A DNA stretch of 64,000 bases from Chiua virens (GCA_019787685.1 JAHNUO010000023.1:248001-312000), one strand, 5' to 3'; numbered from the stretch's first letter, positions 1-10,698 are shown. Program-made: numbers and translations. The notes: generated by a model not told the origin, from the sequence alone.

Positions 1-1
1 C

Positions 2-2359
2 TTCCTCGGAATGATCGTGGGAACTGATGGAATTAAAATGGATAATGAGAAAACCAAAGCAGTCGCTGAATGGCCTACTCCCACCTCAGTCAAACACATC
101 AGAAGTTTCCTCGGACTTGCCAACTTCTATCGCAGATTCATTAAAGATTATGGGAAAATAGCACGACCTTTACATGACCTTACTAAAAAGGATCAGAAAT
201 TTGAATGGACCTTCGCTTGTGACGAAGCCTTCACTATGCTTAAAAAGGCTTTTACGACAGCACCTATCCTAGCTTATCCGGATCAGAATGCCAAATACCG
301 CTTAGAATGCGATTCATCGGATTTCGCAACAGGAGCAGTTCTATCTCTAGAAAAAGAAGGACTTTGGCACCCTGTCGCTTACAATAGCCACTCTATGACA
401 CCAGAAGAACGGAATTACCCGATTGCCAACAAAGAAATGCTTTCGGTTATCCGATCATTAGAATTATGGCGCCACTATCTTGAGGGTGCAAAATATGAAT
501 TTGAAATATGGAATGACCACCAAAACCTTACGTGGTTTATGACACGCCAAGACCTTAACCGAAGACAAGCGAGATGGGCACAATATCTATCACGCTTCAA
601 CTTCACTTGGCACCACAAGGCTGGAGTCACTATGGGAAAAGCAGATGCCTTAAGTAGAAGAGAAGATCACATGATCGGAATCGAAGATGATAACAAAGGA
701 ATCCTTCTCATGGATCCATCTAAAATCAGATCAGCCGTCACTCTCCTATACAATGGCGATAAATTCTTATCAGACGTACAACATGAAACTATGAAATTAT
801 CACCTAATGCCATGAAACATCTACTTTCTATCGGATACAAAGTCGAGGACGCCTTCCTTAGAAAGGGAGATAGGATCTTCATTCCAGATGCTCTACGCAC
901 CAAATCTATTACCATGTTTCATGACACACTGGAAGCAGGACGTCCCAGTTATGACAAAACTCTAGAACTTCTATCACGAACCTATATTTGGCCTCACATG
1001 AACGAAGAAGTCAAAAATTATGTCTCACATTGTGAAAGATGCGCTCGTTTCAAAGGTTCCAATCAGAAAACAGCAGGACTTCTGCAACCCCTAGAAACAC
1101 CGTCATTACCATGGGAAGATATCTCAGCAGATTTCATTACAGATCTCCCACTTTCACACTCCTATGATTCAATTCTCACGGTTGTGGACCGCTTCTCTAA
1201 AGAAGTGGAATTCATTCCTTGCCACAAAACGTGTTCATCTATGGATCTTGCTAAATTATATCTCTCACACATATGGAAACATCATGGCCTCCCTAAAACC
1301 ATCATATCAGACAGAGGACCACAATTCGCTTCCCAACTTATGAAAGATATATGCTCAGGGTTAAAAATAACACCCAAATTAAGCACCGCACATCACCCAC
1401 AGACAGATGGACAATCGGAACGAATGAACCGAGAAGTGCAGCAATATCTTCGCATGTTCTGTGCTGAGAAAAATAACACATGGGCCGATTGGCTCCCTCT
1501 TGCACAATTCTCATATAACAGCAAGAAACACACTGCCACTAAATTCTCACCATTCGAAATTACACGTTCCTACGTCCCTAGAATGGGAATTATGCCACAA
1601 TCCATGAAAAACCCGGCTGCTCAGAACTTCATTACGGACTTCTCCGAAGTTCTAGAACAAACCAAATCTAATATAGACAAAGCCGCGGAAAATATGAAAA
1701 ATATTGCGGATAGATCGAGATCAGAACCCCCTTCCTATTCGGTTGGCGATAAGGTCTGGCTCGCTACGGCAAACTTGAAAATAAAACAACACCCAAAATT
1801 CACGGATAAATGGATCGGCCCCTATGACATAATCTCTATGCATGGTCCGAATGCTGTAAAGCTTCGAATCCCACGAACTATGAAAATACACCCAGTCATA
1901 AATATTTCTCAGGTCAAACCTTATAAGGAACACCTACCCGACCAGCCGGTTTACAAACCATGGCCTATAGTAATTGGAGATGACCGAGAAGAAGAATTCG
2001 AAGCAGATTATATTGTTGATTCCCGAATGAAGGGTCGTCGCTTAGAATATCTCATACACTGGAAAGGTTATGATGATGACGAAAGAACTTGGGAACCTCT
2101 AAAGAACCTAAAGAATGCACCGGATCTTATCTCTGACTTCCACGAAGCACATCCGGATGCCCCGAGAAAACTAAAAGTCACACAAACCGAATTCAACTCT
2201 ATGTTCCGAACTTATAACGATAAAACTAAAGAAGATGAGGATAGTCTCCATCGTCTCAATTATGAAATAGATCATTCGGAGTCTGATCAACAGAAGGGGG
2301 ATAGTGTTACGATATCAACTTTTCCTCACTTCTCATCTCCAACATTCGATCGATTCTAA
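2..2359 (+). CDS. Ty3/gypsy Pol polyprotein, C-terminal 786 residues
   Basis: This is the end of a retrotransposon polyprotein that reverse-transcribes and integrates element DNA. The frame is open from base 2 (FLG, then MIVGTDGIKM of the reverse transcriptase thumb), so the true start is off-window. Next come the RNase H domain (ECDSSDFATGAV and IWNDHQNLTWF), the integrase zinc-binding region ending CERCARFK, and the integrase core with D in ISADFITDLP, D in ISDRGPQF and E in TDGQSERMNREVQ. A chromodomain follows near the end (EYLIHWKGYDDDERTWEPL), placing it among chromoviruses, which use it to target chromatin. The usual second zinc-binding His (AGHPG in relatives) reads AGRPS here. The stop falls inside the 3' LTR. 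Codons favour A or T at third positions, unlike the C-rich gypsy copy at 32.7-36.3 kb, so the two belong to different families. Confidence 0.95.
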   Translation, partial: FLGMIVGTDGIKMDNEKTKAVAEWPTPTSVKHIRSFLGLANFYRRFIKDYGKIARPLHDLTKKDQKFEWTFACDEAFTMLKKAFTTAPILAYPDQNAKYRLECDSSDFATGAVLSLEKEGLWHPVAYNSHSMTPEERNYPIANKEMLSVIRSLELWRHYLEGAKYEFEIWNDHQNLTWFMTRQDLNRRQARWAQYLSRFNFTWHHKAGVTMGKADALSRREDHMIGIEDDNKGILLMDPSKIRSAVTLLYNGDKFLSDVQHETMKLSPNAMKHLLSIGYKVEDAFLRKGDRIFIPDALRTKSITMFHDTLEAGRPSYDKTLELLSRTYIWPHMNEEVKNYVSHCERCARFKGSNQKTAGLLQPLETPSLPWEDISADFITDLPLSHSYDSILTVVDRFSKEVEFIPCHKTCSSMDLAKLYLSHIWKHHGLPKTIISDRGPQFASQLMKDICSGLKITPKLSTAHHPQTDGQSERMNREVQQYLRMFCAEKNNTWADWLPLAQFSYNSKKHTATKFSPFEITRSYVPRMGIMPQSMKNPAAQNFITDFSEVLEQTKSNIDKAAENMKNIADRSRSEPPSYSVGDKVWLATANLKIKQHPKFTDKWIGPYDIISMHGPNAVKLRIPRTMKIHPVINISQVKPYKEHLPDQPVYKPWPIVIGDDREEEFEADYIVDSRMKGRRLEYLIHWKGYDDDERTWEPLKNLKNAPDLISDFHEAHPDAPRKLKVTQTEFNSMFRTYNDKTKEDEDSLHRLNYEIDHSESDQQKGDSVTISTFPHFSSPTFDRF

Positions 2360-2735
2360 AGATAAACACCTCATGTCAAGGCTGTCCAAAGGATCATATC
2401 CGATTGGCTGCCACAATAACACAGCATCCATCAACACATGCCTCTTATCTTTCACTTCCCTTATCACTGACTCATCATCGGCAGTGCAAGGCTATGCTCT
2501 TATCTATGACTCATATCTACTCACACCTTATCATCCAATAGGATACATTATGCTTATCTACGTAGTTCATACTCAGATTAGAACTCCGATATCCATGTAG
2601 TATATAAACCCCATGAATGATAGCCAGAGAACTCTAACAAAGTTCTCTTGGAGTTTTCGTCTCTCTGCTGGACTGAACCCCCTCTCACTTCATCCACTAC
2701 ACTTTAACAGTCTAGCTTTGTTCTAGGTTGTTTCA
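2305..2735 (+). repeat. 3' LTR, family A (copy A1)
   Basis: It starts TGTTACGATA and ends TTGTTTCA, with a TATA-like box (gtatataaac) about 290 bases in. It defines family A; copies A2, A3, A4, A6 and the altered copy A5 align to it. The polyprotein stop at 2359 lies inside it. Confidence 0.9.
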
Positions 2736-3141
2736 GAAGGAAACTCACACAATTTTTCTTTTCACCCACATACATAGTTGATTTCAAAGTCCAATGATGG
2801 GTCCCTGTTGCAATAAACCCACTACTAAAAGTAGTGGGAATTACCATGTGATTGTATCTCATTGTAATGCCTGCTCATGCAAATTTGGCAAAATAATGTA
2901 ATTTTTCTCATTGAAATGACCTTTATAATGAACATTGTAATGTTCAAAAAAGGATTAGCAGACCTTATAAGGCAGTCGTAAGGGGTGGTAAGCCAGCAGC
3001 ATTATCATGGCTGAAAAAAAGTTGCAACATGGCACCAACTCCAAGAGGTGTGACCTTTATGGGTGCAAATGCTGAGGGCTGATGATGGTGATCAACACCA
3101 GGGGACACGATGACCAGCAGCTTTGCGACATGTGGACTAGG
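2736..3141. other. No gene; short perfect hairpin
   Basis: I see no coding sequence here. At 2818-2838 lies a perfect 9-bp inverted repeat (cccactact / agtagtggg) with a 3-base loop in an A/T-rich surround, possibly part of a small non-autonomous element, but no terminal repeats were found. Confidence 0.5.
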
Positions 3142-3543
3142 TGAAACAAACTAGAACAAAGATTGAACTAGATGTCTAGTGAAGATGAGAGAGAGGATGT
3201 GGAAGTCCAATCAAAGAGGTGAAAACTCCAAGAGAACTTTGTTAGAGTCCTCTGGCTTCAATTCACAGGGTTTATATACTACATGGATGTCGGAGTTCTA
3301 ATCTGAGTATGAACTATGTAGATAAGACAGAGAGATGTGATTGAATGATAAGGTGTGAATCATATGAGTCATAGATAAGGGGCATAGCCTTGCACAGGTA
3401 TCTGGCAGGTATGAGTCATGGATAAGGCTGTGGTTATGTGGCGACCAATAGGATATGGTCCTGTGGACAGCCTTGACATGAGGCATGATTAGAAAAGATT
3501 GAAAGTACAATCCATATGAGGATGAAACATTGAGATTGTAACA
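3142..3543 (-). repeat. Solo LTR, family A (copy A2)
   Basis: On the minus strand it starts TGTTACAATC and ends GTTTCA. It is flanked on both sides by CTAGG (3137-3141 and 3544-3548), a perfect 5-bp target duplication, so this is a true insertion that lost its interior by LTR-LTR recombination. Confidence 0.92.
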
Positions 3544-3657
3544 CTAGGTGACTGGAGTCATGCAGATATGTTGTCCTGGTGGCAATGTGTGGACCTAGTT
3601 GGTGTGTCCACTAAAGATTCTGCCACTAATGAGGGCCATAATTCAGAACTGACTTGG

Positions 3658-4420
3658 TGTTACGATTCATCCTTTCTTGTTTCTTTTCTTTCAATTTCAC
3701 TACGCTTGGTACTACAGGTACCAACCTACGTTCAATCCACAAGGCTTATCCTTGCTTCGGATTACTCAGCAAGGGCTTAACCCTTTGCCCCATTTACATT
3801 TCTTTCTTTTGATCCAATTATGTGACTCCAGCCCAACCTGTTGTTCTGTCATCGCTTCCTTTCTTCTGCTTCTGCCGATCCATTAGGGATCCGCTTCATT
3901 TCCACCATCTTCCTGATGGCTTCCGCTTTTACCTTTTTATCTTCATTCCATTTGGAGCTCTTGCCCTATATGTCTCCTTTTGGCCCTTTGGTTAGTTCTG
4001 CTCTTCCTGGCCACCCTTTTGGACCTGGTCTGTGCCCCGGTCCCTTATGTATAAATACCTTGCAGAGATACCCTGTATTCCTTAGTCTTGATCTCTGAAA
4101 TCTAGCTGAGTATCTCTGCTCACTCCTTGGGCTTTACCTAAGCCAACCTTGTCGCTGCGACCAACGACCAGTTCCTCGATCCATCCTGATCACAAGGGGA
4201 AGTCTCTGGTCCTTCAGGTATATAGTAGATTCCCAACGGGACGCTCTCAGCAACACCTGAGTTCTATCTTTATCTCGCTGGTAGCAATCCACTGACCAGC
4301 AATCCTCCTCGAACTCTTCAGTGCACCATGTATCAAGTAGTGGTTGTTTGAGTTATTGCAGTCACTTGATACTTAGTGCTTTTGCAGCTACGCTAGGCCC
4401 TACCCAGGACTATTGTAACA
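3658..4420 (+). repeat. Solo LTR, family B (copy B1)
   Basis: This 763-bp LTR begins TGTTACGATT and ends ATTGTAACA, so its termini are short inverted repeats. Perfect CTTGG duplications flank it (3653-3657 and 4421-4425). An internal tataaatacc is the likely TATA box. It is the reference copy for B2-B6. Confidence 0.93.
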
Positions 4421-4476
4421 CTTGGAGAGTAGTCTGTGTAGGGTAGGGATTATGAAAGCTGGTGGTAGTCAATACC

Positions 4477-4864
4477 TGAAACAACCTAGAACAAGGCCTA
4501 GACTATAAAGTAGAGTGGTGAAGTGAAGAGGGGGTTCATCCAGTCAAAGAGGCAAAAACTCCAAGAGAACTTTGTTAGAGCTCTCTGGACTAGATTTATG
4601 GGGTTTATATACTACATGGATGTCGGAGTTCTAAACTGAGTCTCAACTACATAGATAAGAGGATAGCCTTGCATAGGTATCTGGCGGTGATAAGAGATAA
4701 GGATGACTGTGTGTGATAACATGTGTGATGCATGAGGTGTATTGTGGCAGCCAATTGGATATATTCCTTTGGATAGCCTTGACATGAGGCAAAGCATGCT
4801 GTAATATGTTTAGAATCGATTGAAGGTGAAATTCATTAAGGGTTGAAACATTGGAATCGTGACA
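4477..4864 (-). repeat. Solo LTR, family A (copy A3)
   Basis: The minus strand starts TGTCACGATT and ends GTTTCA; the left edge reads TGAAACAACC on the plus strand. Perfect ATACC duplications flank it (4472-4476 and 4865-4869). Confidence 0.92.
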
Positions 4865-6079
4865 ATACCTGAGGTAGCGAAGTACCACATCGTGGTGATG
4901 AGAAGAATCGGATGATGGTAAGTTGCAAGTTTCTGATTGGTAACCCATCTGATACTATCTATTTGATTCCATTTCAGATCCCATGTGAGGTGGTCTTGCT
5001 GTCCCACAAGGATAGTACTTCCTACTTTGTGTATTGATAGACCATTACTGAGGTTTTCATGATGGAACGTTGGAACTTCAATGGAAGCCAAGCATCTTTG
5101 GAAGTCGCTCCTTGAGCTGTGGGGAGAGGGAGGCAGAGGGACTACTAGTAGGTGTTGGGCAAGAGTGTGAAGTGGTGTTGCATCATGATAAAACATTTGG
5201 CATCACGGCACACCTGCCTAATGGGGCAGAATTTATTCTAAAATATTATCATTTTTTATTACAGCAGTGCATGAATGAAATAAGACTGGGCATGAGAAAT
5301 TTTGAGGCACGGCAATGGTCAGACAATCTAGAGGCTGCAGGAAGTCACCCTGTAGTGCTTTTTTTTTCTGTGTCTTTTCATCCTTACAATATTTGCCAAT
5401 GCACTTTGCATCTACTGTGAAGCTATCTTTACATAACAGCTGACTAAGAACCAAGTACTAACATGCCTATATTTCTGGCACTCCTCCTTGTTCTCTTGTT
5501 CTCCACCACCCCTGGACACTCCCTGCAATCCTCCATATGAACTTTGCGACACTCCTGTTTGATCTCGTGTACAAAATCGCCAGCCATGTCAACTTATACA
5601 TGTAGAGAATGGAGTAATTGTAATTGCAAATGACCAACAGGTTTTCAAACCAAATAACTGTTGGGGCATGTTGATGGACCCATTGTGATGTCCCAGTTCA
5701 AATTTTAGAGAAAACGGCAGTCAGAATAATGAGTTATAAATCATTTAAGAATTTTGAGGGAAGGGTGTGATAAGTAGACCAAACAAAGTGTAAACAAAGT
5801 GTAGATGCCTTTATAATGGTTCAGTTACAGTCTAAGGATGTCATTAGGCATTGGGGAAACACTTTTTGGACAGGTGGTGGACTGTACTGATTTAGTTGAT
5901 TGTAATGTTGGATTGATGGGGGGAGGATCTAGATCAGATCGACTCAATGAAATATAGACACCTGTCTGATCATTTTATCATAGTCTAATGATATCATATG
6001 CATTAGGAAAACAATACTTGGACTGGTGGTGGACTGTACTGCTTTAATTGATCATGATATTGGGTTGATAGGAAGAGGG
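4865..6079. other. Unassigned sequence with weak coding traces
   Basis: No recognisable gene. Around 4920-4980 there is an intron-like segment (gtaagt to tttcag) followed on the plus strand by a short open stretch reading IPCEVVLLSHKDSTSYFVY, so this may be debris of a coding element. Nearby frames are broken by stops and I recognise no domain. Confidence 0.35.
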
Positions 6080-6157
6080 GGTTGTTTGAGTTATTTCAGC
6101 CACCAGATACTGGTGTTTTTGCATCAACAGTAGGTCCTACCCAGGACTATCATAACA
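6080..6157 (+). repeat. LTR fragment, family B (copy B2)
   Basis: Only the last roughly 80 bases of a family B LTR remain: the gttgtttgagtta motif and the terminal ggactatcataaca match the ends of B1 and B5. The 5' part is missing. Confidence 0.75.
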
Positions 6158-6550
6158 ATTCTTCTCTTCTTACCATATTCCCTACATCCCCTTCTTGAAC
6201 TGTATCATCACCTTCACATCCATCTTTAGATTGTGCCACTTCTTGTTTTCTACCATGTAGATGAGTCATCACCACTGTGGAATGTCAAACAGAGACCCTT
6301 CATCTCTTCAACTTAGTTCTAAGTGCATGCTCGCCCTCTTCAAGGTCAATAATCACATCGGTTCAGTCCTGATGTGTTGAAATATGAGGTGCAACATTTA
6401 ATATGACTCCAAGTGGGGGCTGCTGCTTTGTGACAAAGGGTGCATAGAAATGCCAGGGTGAGAATGCCAGGGTGATATGACATGGATGATTCTGGAGATC
6501 AGGGTCAAGGGCAAGTGAAGTTATCTTTACAAATAGTTGCCATCAGTTGC
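6158..6550. other. No gene seen
   Basis: Anonymous sequence between LTR remnants. No open frame or repeat was recognised. Confidence 0.5.
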
Positions 6551-6853
6551 TATTACAATTTCAACATTTCACCCCTTAACAGACTTCACATTCAATCTTT
6601 CCTAAAAACTTTATAGCATACTTTGCCTCGTGTCAAGGCTGTTCAAAGGTATCATCCAATAGCATTAGTAGCATAGTTCATACTCAGTTTAGAACTCTAA
6701 AATCCATGTAGTATATAGTATATAAACCCTACAAATCAATGCCAGTGGACTCTAACAAAGTTTACTTGGAGTTTTCGTCTCTTCGCTGGACATCAACCAC
6801 CTCTACACCACAACTATCCTCTTAGTAGTCTAGCTTTGTTCTAGGTTGTTTCA
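6551..6853 (+). repeat. Solo LTR, family A, internally deleted (copy A4)
   Basis: It begins TATTACAATT (TG mutated to TA) and ends GTTGTTTCA. It is flanked by GTTGC at 6546-6550 and 6854-6858. At 303 bp it is shorter than A1 because of internal deletions, and the TATA region is partly duplicated (gtatatagtatata). Confidence 0.88.
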
Positions 6854-7259
6854 GTTGCCATCCCAAGGTTTGCTCAAGGGTAGTGCTGCCTGCATCAGTG
6901 AGCTACAGAAACCCATTCCAAAAGAAGGGGGGATCTAAAGCCATGGATCATCCCACTGATATGAGTTGCTCTCAAACCATCCACCCATCATGCATGAGGT
7001 AATCAAGTGCTTCACATCCAGTCAATCATCCAAAGAAGGAAGGAGAGCCATCACATGAAGGGTTATCATAAGGTGTAAAACAAATCAAAGAAATACACTG
7101 TCGCCTTCATCTTCAGCAATCTCAACCATTCAAGCTTCCGGAGCAAACTTCTAGCTTGATTATTACTTACAATTACTTATAACTATGTAGCTGCAGAACT
7201 ACTCTACATCCACTGAGTACCTATCCATCCATAGGTCTATCCATCAATCCATCAGAGCC
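6854..7259. other. No gene seen
   Basis: Anonymous sequence of ordinary composition leading into the G-depleted domain. I found no feature. Confidence 0.5.
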
Positions 7260-7360
7260 CTCACTTAACATTAATGTCCTTCACATATACAATCTACAAT
7301 CTAGACTTCCTGTCCTTACAATCTCCTAATTCCTATCTCTATTTCTTTTTTCTTTTCTTT

Positions 7361-7411
7361 TTTCTTCTTCTTCTTCTTCTTCTTCTTCTTCTTCTTCTTC
7401 TTCTTCTTCTC
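7361..7411 (+). repeat. TTC microsatellite
   Basis: An uninterrupted run of TTC triplets lies inside altered LTR copy A5, a pyrimidine tract that could form triplex DNA. Confidence 0.95.
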
Positions 7412-7524
7412 TGTTTTTCTCTGTTTTTTTTTTCCCGGCCTCCGGCCGGTACTCACCCCCACTCTCTCTTCTTATCACTCATTTCCTACACATCTATCAA
7501 CACATTACTCATCATCACTCACAA

Positions 7525-7540
7525 CCCCCCCCCCCCCCCC
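7525..7540 (+). repeat. C16 homopolymer
   Basis: Sixteen consecutive C bases sit within altered LTR copy A5, replacing a short stretch that reads ccacc in copy A6. The exact length could be a sequencing artefact. Confidence 0.9.
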
Positions 7541-9300
7541 ATACCTGTCCAACTCTATCTTCCTTATCTTTATCTATCACTCACTTCTTATCCTCCAATA
7601 CCATTACACCGTACTTCATACTCAGTTTAGAACTCCAATATCCATCTACTATATAATCCCCATCAATCAATCCCACACTTCTTTAACATTCTTCTCTCAC
7701 CCTTTTCCCCTCTTCAACTGAACACCTCTCTCATCCACCTCTACTACATCTACTTCCATCTTCATTCTACATTCTTCAATCTTCTTCCTGTGTCTCAACA
7801 TCATCTCGTACCATCAATATCAACCCATCACATTCACTCACACTCAATTCCTTCAACCAACCTAGCTTTCAAATACACCCCTCAATTTCTCTTCCATCCT
7901 CACATTACATCATCACACATCTCTCCCCTGTCAATTCACTATCTCACTTCCCAATCTTCTTCAATTTCTCCATCCTGTCAACCTCTCTGAACACAACAAC
8001 TTCACCCCACTCTATCTCATCATCATCCCTCAATTCTTTTCCTCCAACCCTCAATCTAATCAATCAACCTTTCAACTCTCATTCCACACCCGTAACCATT
8101 CTTCCTGACCTGTTCCACTCATCCTTTCTTTCTTTACTCATTTTCTCACTTCCAAATATCCTCCCAATATCTTTCAATTCTTTCTGAAATCTCCTTCCAC
8201 ACCAATTTCTTCACCAGCAGCAAACACACCCCCATCCCTCACTTCTTTTTCTTTCAATCAATCACTCAACCCACTTCATCAATACATCAATCACACAACT
8301 CATCCATCCCATCTACTATCTACTCTATCCATCTTATCTCCTCTCCTCACCACCTCTCCCCCATCCATTCTCTCATTTTTCCTCTCTTCCCCAACTTCTC
8401 AATTTCTTCTCCTCTTCTCCCTCCCTTTCTTTTTACACACAATCTTCATTACTACTTCTTACCCTTCCAATCAATTCTTCCTCTTTATATACTACTTCCA
8501 CATCACCCTTCTAATCTCACTATCAACTACATACATATCCTTAACATATCCTATCCCTCAATATCCCTTCAATCTCTACCACTCACACATATCCTAAATC
8601 AATCATACTTCCTCACTCTTGAATATCCTTCCACCCAATCACTTCTCTTCCTTCCCACTCCCTTAACATCACCCACAGTATCCCATCATACTTTTTCAAT
8701 ATCTCTTTCCTCATCTCCCTTAACACTTCAATCTTTCCAATCATAACACTACCCCCCTCAATCACAATCACACTCCCCATCTCACCTCTCATAATTCTTC
8801 TCATCATCCCCTCATCTATTTTTCTCTCAATCTTCCCCACCTTCCTCATTATTTCTTAACATCCTATTAATTCCCAAATTCCTCCTTTTTACTTCTCCTC
8901 CCCCAATCCCTATCCTCAACAGTTCTCTCTTATTATTTCCTGTCCTTCTTTACTCCTTCCCACTTTCTTTCCTCCAATTCTTTTCCTTCCCAGTCTATCA
9001 CATATTCCACTTCTTTTTCTTCTTCTCCCAATTCTCCAATTTCAATTCCTCTTCATTTATACACCACTCATTCTTTTTCCTGTTCTTTATATTCTTGCTT
9101 TTTCCAACTCAATCCTTTACACCATTCAGTCCATACTTCTCTGTCAATTTCCCGTCTCTTTTTCTTTTTTCTTTTTACCTCCAGAGCCTGTCCTTCTCAC
9201 CAGTCACCTAACATCCCAGTTCTCACCTCTATTTTTCTCCAGGTGCTTTTTTCATATCATCTCTTACAATCTCAATCACTCCTAATCACTCACTCCTTAT

Positions 9301-10698
9301 TGTTACAATACTTCCAGGTACCACCTAGCGTAGCCCCAAAACCACCAAGTATCAAGTCGCTGCAATAACTCAAACAACCACCACTTCATATGTCGTGCGC
9401 TGAAGAGTCAAACAAGGCTTTCTGGTCAGCAGATCGCTACCAGAGAGACAAGTGAAAACTCAGCCCTTGCTGAGAGTCGTCCCGTTGCAAATCTATACCC
9501 GACGCACCGTCGTCGGTCCAGGGTTGACTGCAATCAGTCCCAGTCTTCAAGTAGGACTAAGAGTAGTCCGGTCAAGTGCTCACAAGCCCTGTCGCAAGTG
9601 GAGCAGAGATACTCAGCTACATTGCAGAGATCAACACTAGAGTACAACAGTATCGCTGCCAGGTATTTATACTACCCGGATAGTGCACGCACCAAGTAAC
9701 TAAAAGGGGAGGGCAGAAGAGTGGAAGAGCAAAGAGCCCAAAAGGGAAGTGCACTATGTCTAAAAAGGGGTGGCCAAGAAGAGCAGAACAGAACAAAGGG
9801 CCAAAAGAGAAAATCGTATGATGCAAAGGCAGCGGACAATGACAAAGAACAAATGACTAATGCAAAGTCATCGGATGCTGACAAGAAAGAAATGAGTAAG
9901 TCCAATGCCATCGGAAGATGACCAGCACAGAATGAGTAAGCACTCGGGTTAGGCCGGTGCGGGGTTACGTATGAAGAAAGAAGATGAAGAAAGAAGAACA
10001 AGTACGGATGAACGTTGAAGGTAATAAATCCCGGCTGTAGTGCAATACTCAGGGGGATTGAAAGAAAAGAAAAGAGGGGGTGAAGGAATGCGATTCCATT
10101 CGACCCAGGGACAACACTGAGTTGGTGAACAACAAATAATGGTTCTTGAGTAGTCCGAGATGAATCCGGGGCAAATCCAGATTAAAACGGATAGAAAAGC
10201 GGACACAGCAGTCCAATTCCGGATCAAGAAAATACGAGAAGAGTGAGGGAAAACGAACGTCAAGGGAAAACAATGTGAGACAGATGCACACGGGCAAAAG
10301 CTACTGTATTTTGTCAATACAGTGAATTTATAGTCCTCAGGAATACCCTCAGACGCATCCTAAGTAAGGAAAATAATAATAAAAAGAAGGTTTTCATATG
10401 GTATAAAGTTTGAGAGACACCTGAATGTCCCTGCAAGGACATGGTCTAGCCAATGCTCAGTATGAATAAGGAGCATCAAAAATAAAATAAAAGAGTCCAA
10501 GGCAAAACGAGTGCAGATATAGCAATCTGGATGAGTTCGCACAAGCAGACAGATCAGGATCGGGATTGGGTGACAACGGGGTACAGAAACGTGCTATGCG
10601 AGCACAGGGAATACCTATTCCCTACAACGTACGATGATACCTGTAGTATCGAGGTGAGTGAAATAGTACAAGTGAAGCAAAGGAAAGAAATCATAACA
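9301..10698 (-). repeat. Family B LTR split by a nested element (copy B3)
   Basis: The plus strand starts TGTTACAATA and ends CATAACA, the reverse complement of a family B LTR. After removal of 10016-10626 and one ACGT copy the two halves join colinearly: B1's ctacaggtaccaacctacgt matches across the junction. Base composition is normal, so this LTR was not subject to the G loss that ends at its left border. No outer target duplication is visible (cttat versus aagac). Confidence 0.88.
10016..10626 (-). repeat. Nested solo LTR, family C (copy C1)
   Basis: This 611-bp unit has TG...CA ends and perfect 4-bp ACGT duplications (10012-10015 and 10627-10630). It is nested in LTR B3 and is the reverse complement of copy C2 at 31721-32333. 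On the minus strand it begins TGTAGGGAATAGGTATTCCC, a near-palindrome, and carries a TATA-like ggactataaattc. The short open frames on its minus strand recur in C2 but look like no known protein. Confidence 0.9.

Larger units (their letters stand above)
1..2735 (+). mobile_element. Ty3/gypsy chromodomain retrotransposon, family A (3' part)
   Basis: The window opens inside the reverse transcriptase of an LTR retrotransposon and runs through RNase H, integrase and chromodomain into a 3' LTR at 2305-2735. A purine-rich tract (cagaagggggatag) lies immediately before the LTR, as expected for plus-strand priming. The coding sequence has no stop or frameshift over its whole visible length, unlike every other transposase or polyprotein here, so this is the youngest-looking element in the window. 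The 5' LTR, gag, protease and most of reverse transcriptase lie to the left of the window. Confidence 0.93.
7312..7790 (+). repeat. Family A LTR altered by G loss (copy A5)
   Basis: The segment aligns colinearly with A1 and A6 through ttcatactcag, tagaactcc, the TATA region (actatataatcc for gtatataaacc) and actgaacacc. Against A1 bases 2561-2630, of twelve G positions eight are C, one is A and three are kept, while other bases are largely conserved. The 5' part is stretched by a TTC run and a C run. The 5' boundary is approximate. Confidence 0.8.
7260..9300 (+). other. G-depleted, strongly strand-asymmetric domain
   Basis: For about 2 kb the + strand contains almost no guanine. Many 60-base lines have none and most have one or two; lines just before 7260 have seven or eight. 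C, T and A stay abundant and the sequence is not a simple tandem repeat, apart from a TTC run and a C run. A family A LTR is recognisable inside it with most of its G positions changed to C. The right edge coincides with the intact LTR at 9301. Short apparent open frames here follow from the skewed composition. I know of no standard feature class that describes this. Confidence 0.85.

Noticed and set aside
7274..7630. Possible small membrane protein (runs of Phe and Leu)
   Set aside because: The peptide is the translation of the TTC/CTT microsatellite and the G-depleted tract, which is an altered LTR.
9301..10698. LTR B3 as part of the G-depleted domain
   Set aside because: Its G content is normal on both sides of the nested insertion, so the depletion ends at its border.
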